Shown here: piece by piece, positions 25,973 through 34,790 of the stretch
Numbering within the stretch: position 1 is the first letter of the stretch
Layout: the number at the start of each line of letters is the position of its first letter
Source of the DNA: Polyangium sp. 15x6
GTDB taxonomy: Bacteria; Myxococcota_A; Polyangia; Polyangiales; Polyangiaceae
Assembly (NCBI RefSeq): GCF_029960785.1
Contig: NZ_JASBQE010000002.1
Location: 62,001 to 126,000, forward strand
Direction: 5' to 3'
Length of the DNA: 64,000 nucleotides
Notes under the pieces: generated by a model
Database searches by the model: none
What the model saw: the letters and a program-made list of their open reading frames with translations, nothing else
What the model was told of the DNA's origin: nothing
Program-made: the position numbers and the translations under genes

Positions 25973-27087
25973 GACGTTCGACGACGATCCTCCGCCTCGG
26001 TCGTTCTGTGCGCGGGCCGCTCGAGCGGGAAAGAGCCCACGATCTTGAGCATCTTCGCCTCTCGCTTGATCCCCTCGAGGGCGGCGACGAGGTTCCTGTC
26101 GGTCACGTGACCGAAGACCTCGACGTAAAACACGTACTCCCAGCCCTCGCCCGGCACGGGCCGCGACTGGATGCGGCGCAGGTTGCAGCTCCGCTCCTTG
26201 AAGTGCTGGAGGATCTCGTGCAGCGCGCCCGGCTTGTCGTGCACGCCGAACAGGAGCGCGGTCGCGTCGGAGCCCGAGCGCGGCGCCGGCAAGCGCGAGA
26301 CCACCCCGTACCGCATGCGCACCTCGCCCTGATCGCCGATGTTCTCCCGCGCCACGCGCACGGGCGCGTCCGGGGCGAGCGCCCCGCGCGGGACGATCGC
26401 CCCGCTGCCGTGGTTCTCCGCGGCGAGCTCCAGCGCGACGAACGGCGAACGCACGTCGGAGACCGTCGTCCGCGGGTGGTTCGACTCGAGGTACCGGACC
26501 GTGGCCCCGTGATCTTGCGGCGTGACGTGGATCTTCTCGACGTCGCTCGGGTTGCCCGTGGCGTTCGCGAGGACGAGGACCTGCGAGAGCTCGTGCTCGC
26601 CGACGAGCTTCAGATCCGCGGCGGCGATGCCCTGGATGGTCGGAAAGATCGGGCCGTCCTCGAGCGACTCGTAGGGCACGACCGCGAACTCGGCGCGCTC
26701 GCGGGCGACCTCGTCGAGGGCGCCGAGGACGGTCTCGCCGCGGACGAGCTCGGCGCTCGGGCCGAACTGCTCGCGCGCGGCCATCCAGCCGAAGCCCCCT
26801 TCCGAGCCGAGGAACACGACGCGCGGCGCCACCTCGAAGACGCGGCAGGCGGCGTCGATGGCGGCGAAGGCCGTCCGGACCGCGCTTTGCGGAAGCGGCG
26901 GCTCGGCTGCTCGTTCGAGAGCGAGCAAGTGTTGCCCGTCTGCGATGGGCGCAAAACGAGCAGTCCCGCTGCGCAGCTTGATGATGTCCTGGGCGACACG
27001 CGCGCGCCGCTCCAGCTGGCGGAGCATCTGGTGATCGATCTCCGCGAGCTGCGCACGAAGCTCATCGAGCCGCTTTCTCTCGTCCAT
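25969..27087 (-). CDS. pheA: P-protein-like chorismate mutase / prephenate dehydratase / ACT protein with altered catalytic motifs
   Basis: 372 residues starting at ATG 27087 (MDERKRLDELRAQ). Domain order is that of the phenylalanine P-protein: helical chorismate-mutase part (about 1-90), dehydratase part (about 90-275) and ACT domain (about 285-365) with GALHEIL and QSRP, close to the usual ESRP. However, motifs needed for catalysis differ. The dehydratase TRF is MRY, the GxxGSYS-type start is GSEGGFGWM, VPIENS is VPYESL, and the Thr-Ser-Ala-Ala stretch is not seen. In the mutase, the RE pair expected after FAP is replaced by IADGQ. It may be a diverged enzyme or a regulatory pseudoenzyme. 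Comparison was by eye against E. coli PheA. Confidence 0.8.
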   Translation of the reverse strand: MDERKRLDELRAQLAEIDHQMLRQLERRARVAQDIIKLRSGTARFAPIADGQHLLALERAAEPPLPQSAVRTAFAAIDAACRVFEVAPRVVFLGSEGGFGWMAAREQFGPSAELVRGETVLGALDEVARERAEFAVVPYESLEDGPIFPTIQGIAAADLKLVGEHELSQVLVLANATGNPSDVEKIHVTPQDHGATVRYLESNHPRTTVSDVRSPFVALELAAENHGSGAIVPRGALAPDAPVRVARENIGDQGEVRMRYGVVSRLPAPRSGSDATALLFGVHDKPGALHEILQHFKERSCNLRRIQSRPVPGEGWEYVFYVEVFGHVTDRNLVAALEGIKREAKMLKIVGSFPLERPAHRTTEAEDRRRTS

Positions 27088-27136
27088 ACCCCGACAACCT
27101 AGCATTCCTCGGACCGACGCGGGGCGGCCTTACCGT

Positions 27137-27218
27137 ACACGCTCGAGGGCTCCGCTCCCGAAAGGAGCTGCGCCCCCAAACCCCCACACGCTCGAGGGCT
27201 CCGCTCCCGAAAGGAGCT
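27137..27218. repeat. 33-bp direct repeat, two copies 49 bp apart
   Basis: The identical block beginning ACACGCTCGAGGGCTCCGCT and ending AAAGGAGCT occurs at 27137-27169 and 27186-27218. Each copy contains an imperfect inverted repeat around GGCTCC/GGAGC. The region lies between fmdB (stop 27279) and pheA (start 27087), both on the minus strand. A closely similar sequence occurs inside the M14 peptidase coding region at 53521-53570. Confidence 0.8.
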
Positions 27219-27278
27219 CTGCTCCCGAGCCACGCGCGTCGGGACGAGAGGCCCACCCGCGCGTGGGGATCGGCTGGA

Positions 27279-27587
27279 TCAGGACGTGGCCGCGGAGGAC
27301 GTCGAGGACGTGCTCGACGAGCTCTCCGAGGACGAGGTCGACGAGGACGAGCTGCTCTCGGAGCTCGTGCTGCTCTCGGACTTGGACGACGACTTGTTGT
27401 TGGACGAGCTGTAGAGGTCGGCGTACCAGCCGCTTCCCTTCAGGATGAAGCCCGTGCCGCGGGAAATCTGCCGTCGGGCGGTTTCCTTGTGGCAGCTCGG
27501 GCACTCCTTGAGGGGATCTTCACGAATCGACTGCTCGGTTTCCCACTCGTGAGCGCAGGACGTGCAGGCGTACTCGTAGGTAGGCAT
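27279..27587 (-). CDS. FmdB/CxxC-type zinc ribbon protein with serine-rich tail
   Basis: 102 residues from ATG 27587, preceded by GAGAGG. The N-terminal MPTYEYACTSCAHEWE plus CPSCHKE is the FmdB putative regulatory zinc ribbon (two CxxC pairs, residues about 8-11 and 36-39). The middle has GTGFILKGSGWYADLY, common in this family. The last ~40 residues are nearly only Ser with some Thr, Glu, Lys and Asn, longer and more uniform than usual. The family is small, abundant and of unknown function, thought to act in regulation. It is divergent from smc with 261 bp between. Confidence 0.88.
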   Translation of the reverse strand: MPTYEYACTSCAHEWETEQSIREDPLKECPSCHKETARRQISRGTGFILKGSGWYADLYSSSNNKSSSKSESSTSSESSSSSSTSSSESSSSTSSTSSAATS

Positions 27588-27615
27588 AAAGAATACCTCT
27601 CGGAAATTCGCCGTG

Positions 27616-27644
27616 CAGGTACGGCTTCGTTGGACGCCTGTCAA
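27616..27644 (-). promoter_or_regulatory. Candidate fmdB promoter
   Basis: On the minus strand a perfect -35 TTGACA (27639-27644) is followed after 17 bp by TACCTG (27616-27621), a weak -10. The -35 sits inside an inverted repeat CGCC-TTGACA-GGCG. The rest of the 27588-27848 gap holds another inverted repeat, GCCACC/GGTGGC at 27673-27693, and no gene. Confidence 0.3.
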
Positions 27645-27807
27645 GGCGACGAGGCGATTGCCAGCCATTCTGGCCACCCAGACGCCTGGTGGCTAGCCCT
27701 TTCGACTCCACTCCGGACGTCCGACGCCCCGAACGTCGAACACCTTGCCGCGCCCCCCCGGCGGGTGTAACCCTAGCCCTGCGCGATGCGTGGCGGTACG
27801 TGGCATT

Positions 27808-27824
27808 ATGTGACGCCATGTGAC
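27808..27824. promoter_or_regulatory. ATGTGAC direct repeat upstream of smc
   Basis: ATGTGAC occurs at 27808-27814 and 27818-27824, exactly 10 bp apart, with a weaker third match (TACGTGG) near 27797. One helical turn of spacing would place two protein sites on the same DNA face, 25-40 bp before the smc start. This could be an activator site or chance. Confidence 0.25.
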
Positions 27825-27848
27825 TGTTCCCATCGCCGGTGACGTCGG

Positions 27849-30800
27849 ATGCGTATTCGCAAGCTCGAGATTGCCGGCTTCAAGTCGTTCGTCGACCGGA
27901 CGGTGGTCCATTTCGACGTCGACGTCGTGGGCATCGTCGGCCCGAACGGATGCGGCAAGTCGAACATCGTCGACGCCATCCGCTGGTGCATGGGCGAGCA
28001 GAGCGCCAAGCACCTGCGCGGCCGGAGCATGGCCGACGTCATCTTCAACGGGTCGGAGTCGCGCGGGCCGCACGGCATGGCCGAGGTCACGCTCACCTTC
28101 GACAACACCGACCCCGAGCTCGCCCAGCAGCTCCCGCTCGAATACAAGGACTACGCCGAGATCGCCGTCACCCGCAGGCTCTACCGCGACGGGACGAGCG
28201 AGTACCTGATCAACAAGACCCAGGTCCGCCTGAAGGACATCACGGACCTCTTCCTCGGCACCGGCGTCGGCACGAAGGCGTACTCGATCATCGAGCAGGG
28301 CAAGATCGGCCTGATCGTGTCGGCCCGGGCCGAGGATCGGCGCATGCTGATCGAGGAGGCCGCGGGCATCACGAAGTACAAGGCCCGGAAGAAGCAGGCC
28401 GAGCAGAAGATGGATCAGACGCGGCAGAACCTGCTGCGCATCGGCGACATCGTCTCGGAGATCTCGCGCAGCCTCTCGTCGCTCAAGCGCCAAGCTGCGA
28501 AGGCGGAGCGCTACATCGCCTACCGCAAGGAGCTCGAGGACCTCATGCTGCACGAGGCCTCGCACAAGCTGCTCGAGATCATCGTGCTCAGGCAGCGCGA
28601 GACGGCCGCGCGGGCCGAGTACGCCGAGAAGGTTCTCGCCTCCCGCACGGCGCTCGCCGCGCGCGACGCCGAGCTCGAAGTGCAGAGGCTCGCCGCGCAC
28701 CAGACCGAGGAGCAGGCCGAGAAGGCGCAAAACGCGGCGTTCTCCGCCGACAACGACGTGCGCACGTTCCAGGCCGAGCTCGCCCGCGCGAAGGATCGGT
28801 TCAAGCACCTCGAAGAGCGCAGGGCCGCGGCGACGGTCGAGCAGCAGGACCTCGAGAAGACGATCGCGGATCTGCGGGTCGAGCGCGCAGAGCTCGAAAA
28901 GCAGCTCGAGAACGTGGCGGCCGAGGAGCAGCGCGAGAACCGCGAGGCGCTCGAAGAGCACGAGCGGCTCGAAGAGGTGCGCGCAGGCGAGAAGGAGGCC
29001 GAGCAGGAGGCTTCGCGGCTGCGCAAGCAGGCGGCGGACGCGGCGGCGAAGGTCGCGGCGGCCGAGGCGATGCTGACGGGCTACGAGCGGCGCTTCTCGG
29101 ACATGATGGTGCGCCGCGAGAAGCTCGACGACGAGCACGGGCGGCTCGTCTACGAGCTGGAAGAGCTCGAAAAGAAGCGCGAGGTGCTGGCGGCGCAGGT
29201 CGCCGAGATGGCGACGCAGAAAAAGACGTCGATCGAGCAGCGGGCCACGCTCGAGAACGAGGCGAAGACGCTGCGGGAGCAGGCGGTCGCGAGCGATCGC
29301 AAGGTCGAGCAGGCGAAGAACGAGCACAACCAGAAGCGCAGCCGTCTGCGCGCGCTCGAAGAGATCCACGCGCGGCTCGAAGGCGTGGGCGCCGGCCCGA
29401 AGAGCCTGCTCAAGACGAAGGATCCGTCGATCGTGGGCCTCGTGGCCGATCGGATCGAGGCGCCTTCCGAGCTGCTCCCGGCCTTCGCAGCGCTGCTCGG
29501 CGACAAGCTGCAGGCGATCGTCGTGACGAACACGGAGCGCGCGTCGGCGCTGCTCGGCGAGCTCGCAGCGAAGAAGCAAGGGCGCGCGACGCTCGTGCCG
29601 GCGCGGCCGCGGTACGTGGCAGGCGGGCCGACGTCGCTGCCGTCGGGCGAAGACGTGGTGGGCACGCTGTTCGAGCGGCTGCGGTTCTCCGCGGAGGACG
29701 AGCCGCTCGTGCGAGCGCTCGTGGGCGACGCGGTCGTCGTGCGCACGGCGGAGGCGGCGATCCGGCTGGCGACGTCGGGGGCGACAGTGACGCTCGTCTC
29801 GCTCGACGGGATGGTGGTTCGTCCGGATGGAACGGTGAGCGGCGGCGCGGGCGACGCGGTGGCGGCGGGGATGCTGGAGCAGAAGCGGGAGATCCGCGAG
29901 CTGCACGACGTCGTGGCGAAGCTCGGCGATCAGGTGACGGCGCTGCTCGAAGCGCAGACGGCCGAGCGGCAGCGCATCGCGGAGCTCACGGCGGCCGTGG
30001 ACAAGGCGCGGAGCGAGGCGCACACGAGCGAGATCGCGCTCGTGACGGCGGAGAAGGATCTACGTCGCGCGGAGGAGCAGCTCGCGGCGTCGCAGAAGCG
30101 GCGCAGCGCGGTCCAGCGGGATCTCGAGGAGATCATGGGCGCGCTGGAGAACGCGGGCGGCGAGCAGGAAGAAGCGCGCGAAAAGCTCGAAGAGGGTCGG
30201 CGGCTGCGCGAGGAGGTCGGCGGGAGGCTCGCGACGAGCGAGGAGCTCGCGGCCGAGTGGAAGGAGCGCGTGATCGCGCAGCAGTCGGTGGTGACCGAGC
30301 GCAAGGTGCGCCTCGCGCGCGTGCGCGAGCGGGCGACGGCAGCGCGGTCGACGGTGGAGCGGCTCGCGCGGTCGTGCGACGAGCTCAGCGGGCGGATCGC
30401 ACGGCTCGACGGGGAGCGGACGGACTGCGCAGAGGGCGCGGGCATCGCGGCGGCAACGATGATGCTGTCGCGGGAGAAGCTCGACGACGCGGTGCAGCGG
30501 GCGCAGACGGCGCACGCGTCGCTCGAGGATGCGCGGCGCAGGCTCGAAGAAGCGCGGCAGATCCTCGCGGCAAAGGAGGCCGGCCTGAAGGGCCTCCGGC
30601 AGGAGCTCACGGACGCCACGGAAAAACTCCGGCAGCACGAGATGGCGCTCGCGCGGCTCGACATCGAGGAGAACCATCTCATCGAGGGCGTGCGCGAAAA
30701 GTTCCGCGGGCTCTATCTGCCGACGGTCGTGGGCGACTACCACAAGCGCGCGCCGGTCGATCAGCAGCACCGCGCGCGCATCCAGGAGCTCGGCGAGCTG

Positions 30801-31454
30801 CTCGATCGCATGGGTCCGGTGAACCTCGACGCGATGCGCGAGTACGCCGAGGCCGAGGAGCGGCACAAGTACTACGCGCAGCAGAAGGACGATCTCGAGA
30901 GCGCGCTCTCCGATCTGGAGAAGGCAATCGCGCAGATGAACCGCGAGTGCAAGAAGCTCTTCAAGACGACGTACGACGCGATCAACGCACGCTTCAAGGC
31001 GCTCTTCCCGAAGATGTTCCGCGGCGGCGCGGCGGAGCTACGGCTGACGAACCCCGAGGACATGCTGGAGACGGGCATCGAGATCCTCGCGCAGCCGCCG
31101 GGCAAGAAGCTCGGCAACATCGAGCTCATGAGCGGCGGTGAGAAGGCGCTCACCGCAGTGAGCCTCATCTTCGCCATCTTCCAGTTCAAGCCCTCGCCGT
31201 TCTGCGTGCTCGACGAAGTCGACGCGCCGCTCGACGAGGCCAACGTCGCTCGTTACAACGAGGCAATCCGCTCGATGACGGCGCACTCGCAGTTCATCCT
31301 GATCACGCACATCAAGCGCACGATGCAGTCGGTCGACGTGCTCTACGGCGTGACGATGCAAGAGCCAGGCGTGTCGCGCATCGTGAGCGTCAAGGTCAAC
31401 GAGAACGCGAAATCCTCGAAGGACAAACCCGCCGAGACGGTGGCGGTGGCGTAG
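27849..31454 (+). CDS. smc: Chromosome segregation protein SMC
   Basis: 1201 residues, the usual size of bacterial Smc. The N-terminal ATPase half has Walker A GPNGCGKSN (Lys near 37) and the Q-loop region. Long charged coiled coils flank a hinge domain at roughly residues 500-690 (GPKSLLKTKDPSIVGLVADR to GGAGDAVAAG). The C-terminal head has signature LMSGGEKALTAV near 1093-1104 and Walker B FCVLDEVDAPLDE near 1119. Smc, with ScpA and ScpB, compacts and separates sister chromosomes; ScpAB are not in this window. The ATG start is supported by the conserved MRIRKLEIAGFKSF opening. The C-terminal tail is short and Lys/Ala rich. A hairpin repeat follows. Confidence 0.97.
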   Translation: MRIRKLEIAGFKSFVDRTVVHFDVDVVGIVGPNGCGKSNIVDAIRWCMGEQSAKHLRGRSMADVIFNGSESRGPHGMAEVTLTFDNTDPELAQQLPLEYKDYAEIAVTRRLYRDGTSEYLINKTQVRLKDITDLFLGTGVGTKAYSIIEQGKIGLIVSARAEDRRMLIEEAAGITKYKARKKQAEQKMDQTRQNLLRIGDIVSEISRSLSSLKRQAAKAERYIAYRKELEDLMLHEASHKLLEIIVLRQRETAARAEYAEKVLASRTALAARDAELEVQRLAAHQTEEQAEKAQNAAFSADNDVRTFQAELARAKDRFKHLEERRAAATVEQQDLEKTIADLRVERAELEKQLENVAAEEQRENREALEEHERLEEVRAGEKEAEQEASRLRKQAADAAAKVAAAEAMLTGYERRFSDMMVRREKLDDEHGRLVYELEELEKKREVLAAQVAEMATQKKTSIEQRATLENEAKTLREQAVASDRKVEQAKNEHNQKRSRLRALEEIHARLEGVGAGPKSLLKTKDPSIVGLVADRIEAPSELLPAFAALLGDKLQAIVVTNTERASALLGELAAKKQGRATLVPARPRYVAGGPTSLPSGEDVVGTLFERLRFSAEDEPLVRALVGDAVVVRTAEAAIRLATSGATVTLVSLDGMVVRPDGTVSGGAGDAVAAGMLEQKREIRELHDVVAKLGDQVTALLEAQTAERQRIAELTAAVDKARSEAHTSEIALVTAEKDLRRAEEQLAASQKRRSAVQRDLEEIMGALENAGGEQEEAREKLEEGRRLREEVGGRLATSEELAAEWKERVIAQQSVVTERKVRLARVRERATAARSTVERLARSCDELSGRIARLDGERTDCAEGAGIAAATMMLSREKLDDAVQRAQTAHASLEDARRRLEEARQILAAKEAGLKGLRQELTDATEKLRQHEMALARLDIEENHLIEGVREKFRGLYLPTVVGDYHKRAPVDQQHRARIQELGELLDRMGPVNLDAMREYAEAEERHKYYAQQKDDLESALSDLEKAIAQMNRECKKLFKTTYDAINARFKALFPKMFRGGAAELRLTNPEDMLETGIEILAQPPGKKLGNIELMSGGEKALTAVSLIFAIFQFKPSPFCVLDEVDAPLDEANVARYNEAIRSMTAHSQFILITHIKRTMQSVDVLYGVTMQEPGVSRIVSVKVNENAKSSKDKPAETVAVA

Positions 31455-31476
31455 TCCCTCTCTTGGGGCCGCCGCG

Positions 31477-31773
31477 CCGGGGCGCTGCCCCGGGCCCCGC
31501 GGGGGCTGTTCGCCCCTCGACCCGAACCAGGGCAAGCCCTGGACCTTCAGGGGAAGAACTGCGCGATGCGCAGTTCTTCCCACAGGCCGGTGGCAAGACC
31601 ACAGACAGCGTTGCCAGTCACGGCGGTCTTGGCTGGCAGGGTGGTAGCCGGTCTTGACCTGGCCTGTTCGATGACCTGCGCGAAGCGCAGGTCATCGACC
31701 CCGGGTCCAGCGCTTGCGCTGGTCCGGGTCCAGGGGCGGACAGCCCCTGGTCGGGCCTGGGGCGAAGCCCCAG
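31477..31773. repeat. Hairpin-cluster intergenic repeat, full version
   Basis: It fills the 340-bp gap between the convergent ends of smc and ychF. Left arm: CCGGGG-CGCTG-CCCCGG (31477-31493), a GGGGC-TGTTC-GCCCC module, CCAGGG-CAAG-CCCTGG, and GAAGAACTGCGC/GCGCAGTTCTTC (31553-31579). Right arm: GATGACCTGCGC/GCGCAGGTCATC (31670-31696), CCAGCG-CTTG-CGCTGG (31707-31722), CCAGGGG/CCCCTGG (31730-31750), CTGGGG-CGAAG-CCCCAG (31757-31773). The left outer part and the right arm are nearly identical to the element at 58561. No gene is supported inside. Confidence 0.9.
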
Positions 31774-31794
31774 CGCAGCGGCCCACGAAGAGAC

Positions 31795-32826
31795 TCAGGT
31801 CCCGGCGCGGAAGTGCACGACATCGCCGTCCTTGACGATGTAGTCCTTCCCTTCGAGCCGCATCTTGCCCTGGGCCTTCAGCGCGGCCTCGGTGCGGGCG
31901 ATCTCCAGGTCCTCGGGCCGGTAGATCTCCGCGCGGATGAAACCTCGTTCGAGATCCGAGTGCACCTTGCCTGCGGCGCGCTTTGCGCTCGTGCCGCGGC
32001 GGATGGGCCAGGCGCGACACTCGTCGGGGCCTGCGGTCAGGAAGCTGATGTAGTCGAGCAGGCGGTAGGCCTCGCGCACGAAGACGTTGCGCGCGGGCTC
32101 GCCGAGACCGAGTCCTTCGAGGAAATCCTTCTGCTCCTCTGCTGGCAAGGCCGCGATTTCCGCCTCGATCGAGCCGCAGAGTGCCATCTTCACCCACTGC
32201 TTGCCGTGCTTCGTCTCGCGCAGGTGCGCGCGGGCTGGATCGTTCCAGGCCTCCTCGGAGAGGTTGTAGAGCGTGATGAGCGGCTGCATCGAGAGCAGCT
32301 GGATCCCTGGGCCGAGCGCGCGTAGCTCCTCCTCGGAGAGATCCAGCGTGCGCAGCGGCTCGCTCTTCTCGAGGTGCTCGATCATCTTCGTGTTCACCTC
32401 GACCTCGGGACCCTTCTTCGACTCCTTTTTGAAGCGCTCCTTGCGCTTCTCCAGCGTGCCGAGGTCGAGCAGGAGCAGCTCCTCGTCGAACGCCTTCTCG
32501 TCGCGGGGTGGATCGGGCGGCGTCGTGAGCGAGGGGTTTTCGAAACCTCGCACGACGTGCACGATCACGTCGGCGTTGCGCATGCCTTGCAGCACTGCGG
32601 GCGGGAAGGCGCCGCCCGAGCGCGTCCCGCTGCCGACGTCGACGAACGTGATCTCTGCGAAGGTCGTCTTCTTTGGGCTGAAGATCGAGGCGAGGAAGTC
32701 GACGCGCGCGTCGGGCACCTTGATGTTGCCGTAGGCGATCTCGCGCTCCGCCTTGCCGCCGGGCGCGAGTGCCCGAAAGACCGTCGTCTTGCCTGAACCC
32801 GGGTAACCGCAGATTCCTACGTGCAT
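31795..32826 (-). CDS. ychF: YchF-family (Obg-like) P-loop nucleotidase
   Basis: 343 residues from ATG 32826, a little shorter than the usual ~363. Walker A is GYPGSGKTT; the G3-like region is EITFVDVGSG. A coiled-coil insert lies near 140-190 (Glu/Lys rich). The C-terminal TGS-like domain has FLTAGPDECRAWPIRRG and AAGKVHSDLERGFIRAE, diagnostic for YchF. Members bind ATP more readily than GTP and associate with ribosomes. The longer upstream frame lacks family similarity, and MHVGICGYPGSGKTT is the natural start, with AGGGGCGAGG before it. It is divergent from the thioesterase by 73 bp. Confidence 0.88.
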   Translation of the reverse strand: MHVGICGYPGSGKTTVFRALAPGGKAEREIAYGNIKVPDARVDFLASIFSPKKTTFAEITFVDVGSGTRSGGAFPPAVLQGMRNADVIVHVVRGFENPSLTTPPDPPRDEKAFDEELLLLDLGTLEKRKERFKKESKKGPEVEVNTKMIEHLEKSEPLRTLDLSEEELRALGPGIQLLSMQPLITLYNLSEEAWNDPARAHLRETKHGKQWVKMALCGSIEAEIAALPAEEQKDFLEGLGLGEPARNVFVREAYRLLDYISFLTAGPDECRAWPIRRGTSAKRAAGKVHSDLERGFIRAEIYRPEDLEIARTEAALKAQGKMRLEGKDYIVKDGDVVHFRAGT

Positions 32827-32899
32827 CCTCGCCCCTCTTTCCGAAGTCCCCTGCTTCGATCGCGCGCGACGATACCACGCTTGCGGTAGGCTCCCGGCC

Positions 32900-33376
32900 A
32901 TGTCCGACAGACCCCGCCTCTCCCCCGACGAGCTCCTCCACGCCACCACCGTCCTGCATGCCGAACCGCGCCCCGTCCGCTTCCAGGACGTCGACGCCGC
33001 CGGGATCATCTACTTCGCCCGCGTCCTCGAGTACTTCCACGACGCGTTCCTGAGCCTCCTCCGACGCGCGGGCATCGACCTCGCGGCCATCTTGCGTGAG
33101 GGCAAGTGGGGGATGCCGCTCGGACACGCCGAGGCGGATTACCTCGGGCCGATGCGGTTCGGCGACGACGTGGTCGTGGAAATCGTAAAACTCACGCTGA
33201 GCGAACGGTCGCTCCACGTGGGGGCGCGGGTGCGTTCGACCGAGGGGCGCGTGCTCGCGATCGGGCAGGCCGTGCACGTGTGCATCGATCGGGAGACGTT
33301 CCGGTCGCGGGGCGTCCCCGAGGCGACCGTGGCAGCGCTCACGGCCGTCGGGGCACAGGTGAGAGGCGCGGGCTGA
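32900..33376 (+). CDS. Hotdog-fold acyl-CoA thioesterase, candidate DHNA-CoA hydrolase (MenI)
   Basis: 158 residues, 4-hydroxybenzoyl-CoA thioesterase type. The signature FQDVDAAGIIYFARVLEYFHD near residues 31-52 holds the catalytic Asp of this subfamily. Members hydrolyse aryl- or acyl-CoA. Menaquinone synthesis needs a thioesterase that releases 1,4-dihydroxy-2-naphthoate from its CoA ester, and this gene lies tail-to-tail with menE (coding ends overlap by 38 bp), which suggests that role. The role is inferred from position; other CoA esters are possible. It is transcribed opposite to the men operon. Confidence 0.85.
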   Translation: MSDRPRLSPDELLHATTVLHAEPRPVRFQDVDAAGIIYFARVLEYFHDAFLSLLRRAGIDLAAILREGKWGMPLGHAEADYLGPMRFGDDVVVEIVKLTLSERSLHVGARVRSTEGRVLAIGQAVHVCIDRETFRSRGVPEATVAALTAVGAQVRGAG

Positions 33377-34790
33377 GCTCGCGGATAGCGCGGGCGCGAT
33401 CGAGCTTGCCCGACGCCGTGAGCGGGAGGGATTCGACGGCGGCGACGAGGCGCGGGCGCTTGTGGGGGGCGAGGCGCGCCCCCGCCTCGGCGACGAGGGC
33501 GGCGGCGCGGGCCGGGTCGGGCGGGTCGAGGGCGAGGCCCGCGGCGACGATCTGGCCCCAGCGTTCGTCCGGGACGCCGAAGACCACGGCGCGCGTGACG
33601 CCGGGAAGCGCTTCGAGAGCCTGCTCGACCTCGGCCGGGTAGACGTTCTCGCCGCCGGTGACGACGAGGTCGGTGCGGCGGGCGTGGACGAAGAGGCGGC
33701 CTTGTTCGTCGAGGGACCCGAGGTCGCCGGTGTCGAAAAATCCGTCCGTGGTGAGCGAGGCGCGGAGGGGCTCGCCGGGGCCGGCGAGGTAGCCGCTCAT
33801 GAGCGTGGGGCCGCGTACTTGAATGCGTCCGACGTCGCCGGGGGCAGCGAGAGCGCCATCCTCGAGAACGGTGCGCACGTCCACGCCAAGGAGCGCTTTT
33901 CCAGATCCTGGCTCGGTGGTCCCGGGGGCGCGGAGGGGCTGGCAGGTCACCTGCGAGCAGGCCTCGGTGAGGCCGTAGGTCGTGAGGGCGAGAACGCGGC
34001 GGGCGGCGGCCTCTTCGAGGAGCGCGGGGGGCGCGCCGGCGCCGCCGACGAGGATGAGCCTGAGCGTGGCGAGGGTGCCGTCGCGGTCGGCGTCGAAGAG
34101 GGCGCGAAGCATGGTCGGGACGACCGAGAGCAGGGTGACGCGCTCGCGGCGGATGGCGCGGAGGACGGCGTCGGGGTCGAAGCGGGGTTCGAGGACGATG
34201 GGCCGTCGAGCCTCGATGCAACGCGTCACGATGGAGAGGCCACCGACGTGAGCGAGGGGCATGCAGGCGAGCCAGCGATCGTCGGGGGTCCAGCCGAGGT
34301 TCTTGGCGCTGGCCGCGGCGCTCGCGGCGAAGGCTCCGCGGGAGAGGACGGCGCCCTTGGGGCGGCCCGTCGTGCCCGAGGTGTAGAGGATCGCGAGGGG
34401 CGTGGACGGGGTGGAGATCGTCCGCGGAAAGGTTCCTTGTTTCGGTAGGTTGTTGCTTCGGGTGAAAGGCTGAACCTCAAGGTCTGGACGCGCATCCTCG
34501 GTGATGACGCGCACCTCCGCATCGGTCAGCCGCGGGTGAATCGGGACGAGGGCGACGCCGAGCTCGATCAGGGCGAGGACGGTGACGACCGTGCCGACGT
34601 CACACGTCGTTCGCAACGCGGCGCGGCATCCCGGGCCGAGTCCTTGGGCCGCGAGGGATGACGCGACGCGTTCCACCTGGGCCGCGAGCTCGCCGAACGA
34701 GGTCACGCGGCCGTCCTCGATCAGCGCTGGCTCGGTCGCGACGCCAGGCTCCCGGATCGCTTCGAGCACGCTCAGTCCGTCGTGATCCAT
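33339..34790 (-). CDS. menE: o-Succinylbenzoate-CoA ligase
   Basis: 483 residues from ATG 34790. It is an ANL adenylate-forming enzyme: AMP-binding P-loop [26 protein letters not shown], the [20 protein letters not shown] hinge region, [14 protein letters not shown], and the catalytic Lys in [11 protein letters not shown] near the C-terminus. It activates o-succinylbenzoate to its CoA thioester, the step before MenB. The start lies inside the end of menC (19-bp overlap). As the last gene of the menaquinone operon it faces the thioesterase gene. The family alone could be another acyl-CoA ligase; context makes menE very likely. Confidence 0.92.
   Translation of the reverse strand: MDHDGLSVLEAIREPGVATEPALIEDGRVTSFGELAAQVERVASSLAAQGLGPGCRAALRTTCDVGTVVTVLALIELGVALVPIHPRLTDAEVRVITEDARPDLEVQPFTRSNNLPKQGTFPRTISTPSTPLAILYTSGTTGRPKGAVLSRGAFAASAAASAKNLGWTPDDRWLACMPLAHVGGLSIVTRCIEARRPIVLEPRFDPDAVLRAIRRERVTLLSVVPTMLRALFDADRDGTLATLRLILVGGAGAPPALLEEAAARRVLALTTYGLTEACSQVTCQPLRAPGTTEPGSGKALLGVDVRTVLEDGALAAPGDVGRIQVRGPTLMSGYLAGPGEPLRASLTTDGFFDTGDLGSLDEQGRLFVHARRTDLVVTGGENVYPAEVEQALEALPGVTRAVVFGVPDERWGQIVAAGLALDPPDPARAAALVAEAGARLAPHKRPRLVAAVESLPLTASGKLDRARAIRELSPRLSPVPRRP

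Noticed and set aside
31547-31794. Open frames running through the hairpin repeat into ychF
   Set aside because: The frames exist only because the repeat is GC-rich; similar spurious frames occur in all copies and in several phases.
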